From contig NZ_CAMCBS010000019.1 of assembly GCF_945873075.1 (NCBI RefSeq), forward strand, positions 1 to 39,630: DNA of 39,630 bases, written 5' to 3'. The position numbers and the translations under genes are program-made. The notes beneath the pieces are model-generated. The model saw only the letters and a list, made by a program, of their open reading frames with translations. It ran no database searches and was not told where the DNA came from. The DNA comes from an uncultured Moraxella sp. (GTDB lineage Bacteria; Pseudomonadota; Gammaproteobacteria; Pseudomonadales; Moraxellaceae). Positions 1 through 6,350 of this stretch are shown one piece after another (within the stretch, counting starts at the first letter, position 1; every line of letters begins with the position of its first letter).

Positions 1-57
1 GAGTGGTTAGAGTTTTATTTTAAGCAAAGTGTAAATAACGCTTGAGTTTCTTACAGC

Positions 58-228
58 TTATTTGAACATATCCGCTTGGCGGTTTTTCTTGACATAATCA
101 ATCATACAATCACGCAGTAGCTGACTTGCGGTGCGGTTATTGGCTTTGGCGGCTTTTTTGAATTGTTCGACCAGATTTTTATCGACTCGCATATTAAATG
201 TGGTCATTTCATCGTGTTTTTCTGACAT
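58..228 (-). CDS. Small ribbon-helix-helix (CopG/RelB-like) DNA-binding protein, orphan antitoxin-like
   Basis: A 56-residue protein. After a short charged lead it carries a ribbon-helix-helix pattern: a beta strand around TTFNMRVDKNLVEQF, then two helices ending in ASQLLRDCMIDYV. Such proteins are dimeric DNA-binding regulators, often the antitoxin of a toxin-antitoxin pair. The reading frame is open up to 333, but the ATG at 228 is chosen because GGAG lies just upstream and because a near-consensus promoter (299-327) lies inside the longer frame. No toxin gene is visible upstream on this strand. Only 57 bases follow the stop before the window ends, and they hold no ATG, so a partner would have to lie further out. 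The fold is fairly sure; the antitoxin role is inference. Confidence 0.7.
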   Translation of the reverse strand: MSEKHDEMTTFNMRVDKNLVEQFKKAAKANNRTASQLLRDCMIDYVKKNRQADMFK

Positions 229-298
229 GAGTACTCCAAAGTGATTTTGCCAAAGATGAATCAGCCAAGCCCAAACAGCTTTGGCGAAAAATTTGCCA

Positions 299-327
299 AT
301 TATACCGACTAAATGCACACCTTGCAA
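299..327 (-). promoter_or_regulatory. Sigma-70 promoter of the small ribbon-helix-helix gene
   Basis: On the minus strand TTGCAA (322-327) and TATAAT (299-304) are separated by exactly 17 bases. The predicted start of transcription is about 65 bases upstream of the ATG at 228, so the small gene can be transcribed independently of the yacG-argD-yjjPB run. Confidence 0.65.
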
Positions 328-348
328 GGACAAAATATATTCAATATT

Positions 349-813
349 CTAAACAATAGGTTTACGACGATAAAACAAAATCCCCGGAATTGATAAGCCG
401 AGCACCAATGCTGAAATCACAAAAATCGCATCAAAAAAGTAGCTCATCATCAGCACAAACAAATCCATGCTAAAGCCAAAATAACCAATCTGCACCATAC
501 TCACCATCGCTTTGTAGGCGGTGATGCCCGGCATCATACAAATCAAGCTTGGCACGATTAATGCCTTTGGTGGCAGCTTGCACTGCTGTGCAAAATAAAC
601 ACCCAAAAAACTGCCTACCATCGCCCCAAAAAATGTCGATACCGCCAAATGAATTTCGGCATTTAGCATACTGTATTTGATGCCCACACCCACCGCCGTA
701 ACCAACATGGCATGGCGGATATAGGGCTTGGGCAAAGTAAACATCAAACACCAACCGATAGTGATGATGCAGGAGAGAACGATTTTTTCAGCAATACCAA
801 TAACGACATCCAT
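349..813 (-). CDS. yjjB: Threonine/serine exporter-type small membrane subunit (YjjB, ThrE_2/DUF3815)
   Basis: A protein of about 154 residues with four to five hydrophobic segments and the MMPGITAYKAM motif typical of the YjjB/ThrE_2 half of the ThrE transporter family. In E. coli YjjP and YjjB together form an inner-membrane exporter linked to succinate efflux; other ThrE proteins export threonine and serine. The real substrate here is unknown. The ATG at 813 shares one base with the stop codon of the upstream yjjP gene (TGATG), a classic translational coupling arrangement; a GTG one codon earlier (816) is possible. It ends about 120 bases before the small regulator gene. Family assignment is confident. 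Confidence 0.85.
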   Translation of the reverse strand: MDVVIGIAEKIVLSCIITIGWCLMFTLPKPYIRHAMLVTAVGVGIKYSMLNAEIHLAVSTFFGAMVGSFLGVYFAQQCKLPPKALIVPSLICMMPGITAYKAMVSMVQIGYFGFSMDLFVLMMSYFFDAIFVISALVLGLSIPGILFYRRKPIV

Positions 814-1736
814 CACAGCCCCCAGTGTGGAATTTGTAATAAGATCAGTGCAATCACGATACCTACACAGGCTGATAGTGTCAGCATCGTCGCGAACATC
901 CAGCGGCCAACGCCCATGTTGATATAGCCTTTTAGGATATCGGACAAGGCATTGATGATGGGAAAGCCAGGCACCAGTAGCAAGATGCTAGAAGCAACGG
1001 CAATATCGCCATGATCACCAAGCTTGAGAAAATACGTCGCCGCACCAAGGATGGTGGCGATAAATGCGGTGATGATGACCACAACAAAAGGATTAAAATG
1101 GTGTGCGGATAAGTACATTTTTGTACGCATCGCCACAAAACCGGCAACCAATGTCACCAAGGCGATGGGAAGATCGCCGCCATTGAGATAAGCAAAACAA
1201 GCGCACGACAAGCCGACAAACAATGACATCAAATTATTGGGATAAGCGGCACGCCCCATCGTGTCAAAAGCTTGGGTGGTATGCTCAATGAACTTATCCT
1301 GCTCATCGGTGCTTAGTATTGCAAGCTGGGTAGCCTTGTACTGCTCTGCTTGTAGCACGATTTGCTGAATATGCACTAGAATGCTGACATTGATACCCTG
1401 ATGCACGGTGTTACGCACGGTGGTGATGCACCGCCCTTGATATAAAGTGGTCAAAGTCACGGCATTAAATGACAATCCACATTCAACCCCATCCACCCCA
1501 AGCGCCACCCCAAGCCGTTTGGTCAAATCGACGACGACTGCCGACTCTGCGCCAAACTGCATGAGTAGCAAGGCACAGCGGATACATAGCCGTGTGATAC
1601 GCTGTTGTTGGTGATAGCTGATGCGTGCTGTAGCCTTGCCGTCATTGTACAAAATCACAGGCTGCATTGCATCAGCTGAATTTGTCATATTTGCCGTCTG
1701 TGTCGTGGCAGGCTTTGGATTTGATTGTGCGTTCAT
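813..1736 (-). CDS. yjjP: Threonine/serine exporter-type large membrane subunit (YjjP, ThrE family)
   Basis: A 307-residue protein. A cytosolic N-terminal half of about 150 residues contains the family signature region (RCALLLMQFGAESAVVVD, then VECGLSFNAVTLTT). It is followed by several transmembrane segments (from about residue 165, YPNNLMSLFVGLSCACF, and LLLVPGFPIINALSDILKG). This is the ThrE_1/DUF1212 architecture, and the partner ThrE_2 domain is the next gene, yjjB. The gene starts 6 bases after the stop of argD and has no good ribosome binding site of its own, so it is probably translated by coupling in an argD-yjjP-yjjB operon. The family is known to export threonine/serine or dicarboxylates; which one applies cannot be told from sequence. 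Confidence 0.85.
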   Translation of the reverse strand: MNAQSNPKPATTQTANMTNSADAMQPVILYNDGKATARISYHQQQRITRLCIRCALLLMQFGAESAVVVDLTKRLGVALGVDGVECGLSFNAVTLTTLYQGRCITTVRNTVHQGINVSILVHIQQIVLQAEQYKATQLAILSTDEQDKFIEHTTQAFDTMGRAAYPNNLMSLFVGLSCACFAYLNGGDLPIALVTLVAGFVAMRTKMYLSAHHFNPFVVVIITAFIATILGAATYFLKLGDHGDIAVASSILLLVPGFPIINALSDILKGYINMGVGRWMFATMLTLSACVGIVIALILLQIPHWGL

Positions 1737-1742
1737 GATGGT

Positions 1743-2909
1743 TTAAGCGTCAAGCAGTGTATCAAGCAGTGCCGATAGCTTATCCACAATCAGCTGGGCA
1801 TCTGCGTGCGATAGATTGAGTGCAGGCAACAGGCGAATGACATTACCACCGGTAACATTGATAATCAGATGATGCACATCACGAGCCGTATCAACTGCTT
1901 GGCTCAAATCCACCCCATCAGGCATTGCAAAGCCAATCATCATGCCACGACCACGAGCGCTGATGCCACGATTGGCAAATTTATCCAAAATCGCTTGGCG
2001 GATAAAATCGCCTTCGGTCACGGCATTTGTCATTACTTCGTCTGTCAATTGTTCATACACTGCACAGACAATACGACTGCCAAGCGGTGTACCGCCATAG
2101 GTTGAGCCATGACTGCCTACACCAAACAGCCCTACTGCTTTGCCACTGACCATACACGCACCGATAGGAAAGCCATTGCCAAGCCCTTTGGCGGTTGTCA
2201 AGACATCAGGGGTGATGTTGCTGTATTGATAGGCGAAATATTTGCCCGTGCGACCATTGCCAGTTTGCACTTCATCAAGCATGAGTAGCCAGTCTTTATC
2301 ATCACAGATTTTGGCAAGTGCATCCAAATAGTCATCAGGTGGTGTGTGCAATCCGCCTTCGCCTTGGATAGGCTCAACCAGCAGTGCACAGATATCAGCA
2401 TCATCAAGGTCGGCAACTGCTTGAATATCGCCAAATGGCACACGGATAAAATCATCATCAAGCGTAAAAAAGCCTGCACGCGCCTTAGGATTGGCGGTGG
2501 CCGATACGGTCAATAGTGTACGGCCATGAAATGAGTGCTCCATGACCACGACTTTTGGGCGTGCTTTGCCTTGGTTGTGTGCATACAGCCGAGCAAGCTT
2601 GAGTGCACATTCATTGGCTTCAGCACCCGAATTGGCAAAAAACACCTGCTGCATATTGGCAGCACGGCAAAGTACTTCCCCTGCCTTTTCTTGCCAATCC
2701 ACACCGAATAAATTGCTGGTATGCACAAGCTGTCCTGCCTGCTCGCTGATGGCACTTGTGATGGCAGGATGGCAATGACCCAAGCCACAGACAGCAATAC
2801 CGGTCAGCGCATCCAAATAAGCCGTACCATCGGCAGTGTATAAATAAGACCCTTCGCCACGCACAAAGCTAATCGGCTGGCGAGCATAAGTTGGCATTAA
2901 ATAGCTCAT
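1743..2909 (-). CDS. argD: Acetylornithine aminotransferase (class III, PLP)
   Basis: A 388-residue class III PLP aminotransferase that converts N-acetylglutamate semialdehyde to N-acetylornithine in arginine synthesis; family members often also serve as succinyldiaminopimelate transaminase. Visible motifs are SGAEANE (about 94-100), the HSFHGRT loop, LLMLDEVQTGNGRTG with the cofactor-ring Asp at about 212, and TTAKGLGNGFPIGA with the PLP lysine at about 241. Length matches the family (about 390-405). The ATG at 2909 is preceded by AAGGATG. It lies 49 bases after yacG and 6 bases before yjjP, so the three or four genes look co-transcribed. No other arginine gene is in the window. Confidence 0.92.
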   Translation of the reverse strand: MSYLMPTYARQPISFVRGEGSYLYTADGTAYLDALTGIAVCGLGHCHPAITSAISEQAGQLVHTSNLFGVDWQEKAGEVLCRAANMQQVFFANSGAEANECALKLARLYAHNQGKARPKVVVMEHSFHGRTLLTVSATANPKARAGFFTLDDDFIRVPFGDIQAVADLDDADICALLVEPIQGEGGLHTPPDDYLDALAKICDDKDWLLMLDEVQTGNGRTGKYFAYQYSNITPDVLTTAKGLGNGFPIGACMVSGKAVGLFGVGSHGSTYGGTPLGSRIVCAVYEQLTDEVMTNAVTEGDFIRQAILDKFANRGISARGRGMMIGFAMPDGVDLSQAVDTARDVHHLIINVTGGNVIRLLPALNLSHADAQLIVDKLSALLDTLLDA

Positions 2910-2958
2910 AAAACATCCTTTTGGTTATTTTGATAAATTTAAACTTGGCAAAGCATGA

Positions 2959-3210
2959 TTAATAGCGAGATAACTGCTCAGCTTGGCTAAGCTCATCGCT
3001 AAATGGCGTATCATCGCTTGGGACTTTGTAGTCTTCGGATGCCCATGCGCCAAGGTCAATAAGCTTACAGCGGTCAGAACAAAAAGGCTTATAAGGATTG
3101 TCCGTCCAAGTGGTGGGCGTTTTGCACTGTGGGCAAGGATAACTGATGACTTCGCTCAAGGCTGACTCTGATGATGAAACTTTTGGGAATATTTTAGCAC
3201 AAAAAATCAA
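2959..3210 (-). CDS. yacG: DNA gyrase inhibitor / zinc-binding protein YacG
   Basis: A small zinc ribbon protein with CPQC followed by CSDRC, that is Cys-x2-Cys, about 16 residues, Cys-x3-Cys. The following [21 protein letters not shown] is diagnostic for YacG, which binds GyrB and inhibits gyrase in E. coli. The start is uncertain. The open frame begins with a TTG at 3210 (83 residues), but the family is usually near 65 residues. A second TTG at 3159, preceded by GAG at a sensible distance, would give 66 residues and start seven residues before the first zinc cysteine. No ATG or GTG is available. It lies upstream of argD on the same strand. Confidence 0.85.
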   Translation of the reverse strand: MIFCAKIFPKVSSSESALSEVISYPCPQCKTPTTWTDNPYKPFCSDRCKLIDLGAWASEDYKVPSDDTPFSDELSQAEQLSRY

Positions 3211-3332
3211 GCTTGGCTGATTGATACTGCATAATTTGCATAAGTTGGCTGACGATTAATTATGCAAAAATCAACTAAACAACTCGAATTTATGCACATA
3301 TTTGCTAATTGCTATACGATTTTACCATACTC

Positions 3333-3347
3333 ATCAGATTTTCTGAT
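3333..3347. repeat. Perfect 6-bp inverted repeat, possible operator
   Basis: ATCAGA, TTT, TCTGAT: a perfect palindrome with a 3-base centre, in the divergent gap between yacG and the DUF3360 gene, 28 bases upstream of the -35 box of the plus-strand promoter at 3375-3403. It could be an activator or repressor site; no protein is assigned. Confidence 0.35.
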
Positions 3348-3374
3348 TTAATTATAAACTTTATAAAATAATAC

Positions 3375-3403
3375 ATGACAGACATAGTCAAGCAAGCTAT
3401 AAT
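3375..3403 (+). promoter_or_regulatory. Sigma-70 promoter of the DUF3360 transporter gene
   Basis: ATGACA (3375-3380, five of six matches to TTGACA) and a perfect TATAAT (3398-3403) with a 17-base spacer. It lies about 60 bases upstream of the GTG start codon at 3464. Confidence 0.65.
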
Positions 3404-3463
3404 CAGTGACCGATTATGTAATAACTTCTCAATGGCATTTCTCAAGGAAATAAGGAGTCTGAT

Positions 3464-4951
3464 GTGAGTGATGCACCCTTAGTCAATGATGACAAAGCGA
3501 ATAAAAGCTATCAACAACTGCACAAACCAAGCAGTAGTTTCGACTCTCGTGAAGCGTATCTGAATCATGAACTACAAATCATGCAGCCCAAGAGGTGGCG
3601 TGCCAATCTGCCGTTTCGTGATTATCGTTTTGAGTTTGAAGATGCGATTCCTGCGATGGCGGGTACGATTGGTAAGATTGTGATGGTCGGTGCGATGGCC
3701 GCCGCCTTTGCAGCGCCTTTGGGGCTGGGTGAAGCCTTTGTACTTGAAAATGTGCGTTATGAGATGCTGATTGCATCTGTATTTGTGCTGTTATTATCAG
3801 GATTTTTGTTGCCGACGGCGAATTTGGCAGGGACACACGGTCCACTGATTCCGCTGATTCCATTAGTCGTGGCTGCAGGCGGTCATCCGTTGGCATTTGG
3901 GCTATTGATTGGGATTTTTGGTATTCTGCTCGGTGTGTTTAAGGGCGGTTCGCTCTTGGCAAGGCTTACCAGTAATGGTGTGGCAGGCGGTTTGCTACTG
4001 TATCTTGGCTTTGTGGGTTTGATTGCGCAGGTCAAAAACATGATGACTTGGGCAGAATCCATCGGCTTGCCGCATTTGGCGTTCGTGATTATCCTTGCTA
4101 CCATTGTGATGTACGCCCTACTTGAGCATTGGCAAAAGCGTTGGCTAGCTGTGCCGATTGGCTGTGCGCTTGCTGGTGTGATTGCTTTTGCGATGGGTGC
4201 GCCGTTTGAATTTAAGACTGAGCCAGGCTTACCACCGCTCAATCCTGCCTACTGGTGGGGCGAAGATACAGGTTGGACTTTGGGCTTGCCTGATGCCAAA
4301 AGCTTCGTGGTGGTATTTCCATTTGCAGTGCTAGCCGTGGCGATGTGGTCGCCTGATTTTCTAGGGCATCAAGTATTCCAAAAAATCAGCTATCCACCCA
4401 ATTCTGAGCGCACCCACATGAATATCGATGATACCATGATTGGCTGTGCGGCAAGACAAGCGACTGGCTCGCTACTTGGCGGTGCGAATTTTGCATCATC
4501 ATGGGGTACTTATATCGTGCCTGCGGCGATTGCCAAGCGCCCTATCCCTGCTGGTGCAGTATTGACGGCGCTGTTTTGTATCATTGCCAGCATTTGGGGT
4601 TATCCGATGGATTTGGCGATTTGGCAGCCCGTGCTGTCGGTGGCATTGATTGTGGCGGTATTTGTGCCACTACTTGAAGCGGGCATGGAGATGACTCGTA
4701 AAGGCAAAACTACGCAGTCGGCAGCGATCGTTGTCTTTGCATCAGCACTTGTCAATCCTGTGTTTGGCTGGTCATTGACGATGATGCTAGACAATCTAGG
4801 CTTGATTGGTGATAAGCAGCGCAGTGTGGAGCTTGGACTTAGTGGCCGTGTGATTATTCCATTGGCGGGCTTTGTGATTTTGTGCGCTGTAATGGCGGCG
4901 GTTGGGATGTTCCCTGGTGTGCCTGCACTGTTGCCACAGTTTAGAATTTAA
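3464..4951 (+). CDS. DUF3360-type multi-pass membrane transporter
   Basis: A 495-residue integral membrane protein. It has a soluble N-terminus of about 60 residues containing PKRWRANLPFRDYRFEFEDAIPAMAGTIGK, then 11-13 hydrophobic segments. I recognise this as the DUF3360 family (putative permease, distantly like the sulfate/nucleobase transporter fold), but no substrate is known to me. The start is GTG at 3464 with AAGGAG six bases upstream. The only nearby ATG, at 3462, is immediately followed by TGA and overlaps the GTG. The gene stands alone: a strong promoter precedes it and a rho-independent terminator follows at 4970-5000, so it is a single-gene unit divergent from yacG. Confidence 0.75.
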   Translation: MSDAPLVNDDKANKSYQQLHKPSSSFDSREAYLNHELQIMQPKRWRANLPFRDYRFEFEDAIPAMAGTIGKIVMVGAMAAAFAAPLGLGEAFVLENVRYEMLIASVFVLLLSGFLLPTANLAGTHGPLIPLIPLVVAAGGHPLAFGLLIGIFGILLGVFKGGSLLARLTSNGVAGGLLLYLGFVGLIAQVKNMMTWAESIGLPHLAFVIILATIVMYALLEHWQKRWLAVPIGCALAGVIAFAMGAPFEFKTEPGLPPLNPAYWWGEDTGWTLGLPDAKSFVVVFPFAVLAVAMWSPDFLGHQVFQKISYPPNSERTHMNIDDTMIGCAARQATGSLLGGANFASSWGTYIVPAAIAKRPIPAGAVLTALFCIIASIWGYPMDLAIWQPVLSVALIVAVFVPLLEAGMEMTRKGKTTQSAAIVVFASALVNPVFGWSLTMMLDNLGLIGDKQRSVELGLSGRVIIPLAGFVILCAVMAAVGMFPGVPALLPQFRI

Positions 4952-4969
4952 TAGTTTGATAAGACATAT

Positions 4970-5000
4970 AAAATCACCGTCATTAGGCGGTGATTTTTTT
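4970..5000 (+). terminator. Rho-independent terminator of the DUF3360 gene
   Basis: AAAATCACCG pairs with CGGTGATTTT around an 8-base loop, and a run of seven T follows on the plus strand. It lies 19 bases after the stop codon at 4951. Confidence 0.85.
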
Positions 5001-5006
5001 GGGCAC

Positions 5007-5050
5007 AAAAAAGACCTTGTAGTTGACTCAATGTCTTTACAAGGTCTTTT
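5007..5050 (-). terminator. Rho-independent terminator of the LysR gene
   Basis: AAAAGACCTTGTA (5009-5021) and TACAAGGTCTTTT (5038-5050) form a perfect 13-bp stem with a 16-base loop. On the minus strand it is followed by a T-run, matching the end of the LysR gene at 5069. Confidence 0.8.
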
Positions 5051-5068
5051 AGCAAGTTATGCTATGGC

Positions 5069-5938
5069 TTATTTTTTGAAATAAGCTTCTAGCACTTCTA
5101 GGCATTTTTGAGCTTTCACAGGGGTTTGCTCTTTTGAAGCAGTCACTGCTGAGATGCTCAAAGTCGGTAGATCATAGCCAGGTAGGACAACGACAAGCTC
5201 ACCAGAGGCGATGAGATCTTTTGCCATCACTTCGTTGGTCTTAAGGATACCGTAGCCTTCACGAGCAAGGTTCAATGCAATGTTGGCATTGTTGCTGTAT
5301 AGGCGAGCGCTGATACGCACATTGGTTTTTTCGCCGTTTTTGCGGAATTCTAGGCTCTCGGTTGATTTTTCGCTGCAAAGCACGACATCATGCTGAGTTA
5401 GGCTCTTTGGTGTGTCGATCGCTTCACGACCTGCTAGGTAGCTCGGTGCAGCGACTAGCACTTGCTTAACTGATGCCAAAGCGGTGCCTTGATTGCCTTC
5501 GGCTAGTACTAGTGCCAAATCAATGCGATCTTCGATCATATCAGCTTGGTCACGAGAGATTAGATTTAGGCTTAGGTTGTCATGCTCAGCAAGCCATGAA
5601 GATAGCGCAGGCAATAGGTAGTTTTTGGCAAGTTCTGGCGTAGTTGCGATACGCAGACTACCTGAAATTTCGTCTTTTAGTTGGATAACGCTATCACGAC
5701 CTTGTTCAGCGGCTTTGACCATCTGAACAGCAGCATTGTACAGGCTCTCACCTGCTTCTGATAGGCTAAGTTTACGAGTAGAACGATGTAGTAGAGACAC
5801 GCCCAAATCGGTCTCTAGTGAGCGAATTTGTTGGCTGACTGCACTGGTTGTAATGCCTAGTTCCTTGGCGGCACCGCTGAATGAACCATGACGAACAACA
5901 CTGGCAAATACTGCCATACTACGAAGATTGTCTAACAT
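5069..5938 (-). CDS. LysR-family transcriptional regulator
   Basis: A 289-residue regulator with the LysR N-terminal winged helix-turn-helix (residues 1-60: FSGAAKELGITTSAVSQQIRSLE, then LLHRSTRKLSLSEAG) and a C-terminal periplasmic-binding-like effector domain (SLRIATTPEL onward). Length is standard. The ligand and target genes are unknown, and no divergent enzyme gene is adjacent, since dnaX upstream is on the same strand. It has a TTTACA-17-TATAAT promoter, an AAGGTG ribosome binding site and a strong own terminator. Codons are strongly biased (CTA for Leu, CGT for Arg, GGT for Gly, GCT for Ala in many places), unlike most neighbours, which suggests high expression. That is unusual for a local LysR regulator. 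Confidence 0.9.
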   Translation of the reverse strand: MLDNLRSMAVFASVVRHGSFSGAAKELGITTSAVSQQIRSLETDLGVSLLHRSTRKLSLSEAGESLYNAAVQMVKAAEQGRDSVIQLKDEISGSLRIATTPELAKNYLLPALSSWLAEHDNLSLNLISRDQADMIEDRIDLALVLAEGNQGTALASVKQVLVAAPSYLAGREAIDTPKSLTQHDVVLCSEKSTESLEFRKNGEKTNVRISARLYSNNANIALNLAREGYGILKTNEVMAKDLIASGELVVVLPGYDLPTLSISAVTASKEQTPVKAQKCLEVLEAYFKK

Positions 5939-6350
5939 AATTGATCACCTTGAGTTTGTTGCTTATGGAGTGGATATTATAAACCCAAACTCTTTCATTG
6001 TAAAGTAAATATTATAAAAATGTGTTAATTTTATAGCACAATTCGAAAAAGGAAGTTATTATATCTAACATTTACCGTCATTGCCAACTAAAATATGACC
6101 AATCAGTCAATTTTAATGCTTTACACATATGGCAAAATCGTATATGTCCAATATTAAATAACCTTTTAGAAATACTTTTTATCACCAAAATCCATCTTTG
6201 TCAATGAAAATTTGCATATTTAATTAAAAAATCACTTATTCAAAGATGGTGCAAAAAAGGCGTATAAATTCAGTTATCTAAGGGAAAAGTTGAGTTACAT
6301 TAGTGTAATATTAATTGACAATCTATGGGCGCTGATATTTTGCCAATCTG
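5939..6350. other. AT-rich intergenic gap between dnaX and the LysR gene
   Basis: A stretch of 412 bases without a credible coding frame, clearly richer in A+T than the genes. It holds the LysR promoter and two copies of the TTGGCAA word (6081-6087 and 6340-6346, both as TTGCCAA). No convincing terminator was found for dnaX, whose stop is at 6351, and no tRNA or riboswitch fold was recognised. A small RNA cannot be excluded. Confidence 0.6.
5976..6004 (-). promoter_or_regulatory. Sigma-70 promoter of the LysR gene
   Basis: On the minus strand TTTACA (5999-6004) and a perfect TATAAT (5976-5981) with a 17-base spacer, 37 bases upstream of the ATG at 5938. Confidence 0.75.

Noticed and set aside
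228-333. Longer N-terminus of the ribbon-helix-helix protein
   Set aside because: The promoter boxes at 299-327 lie inside it and a GGAG site supports the ATG at 228.
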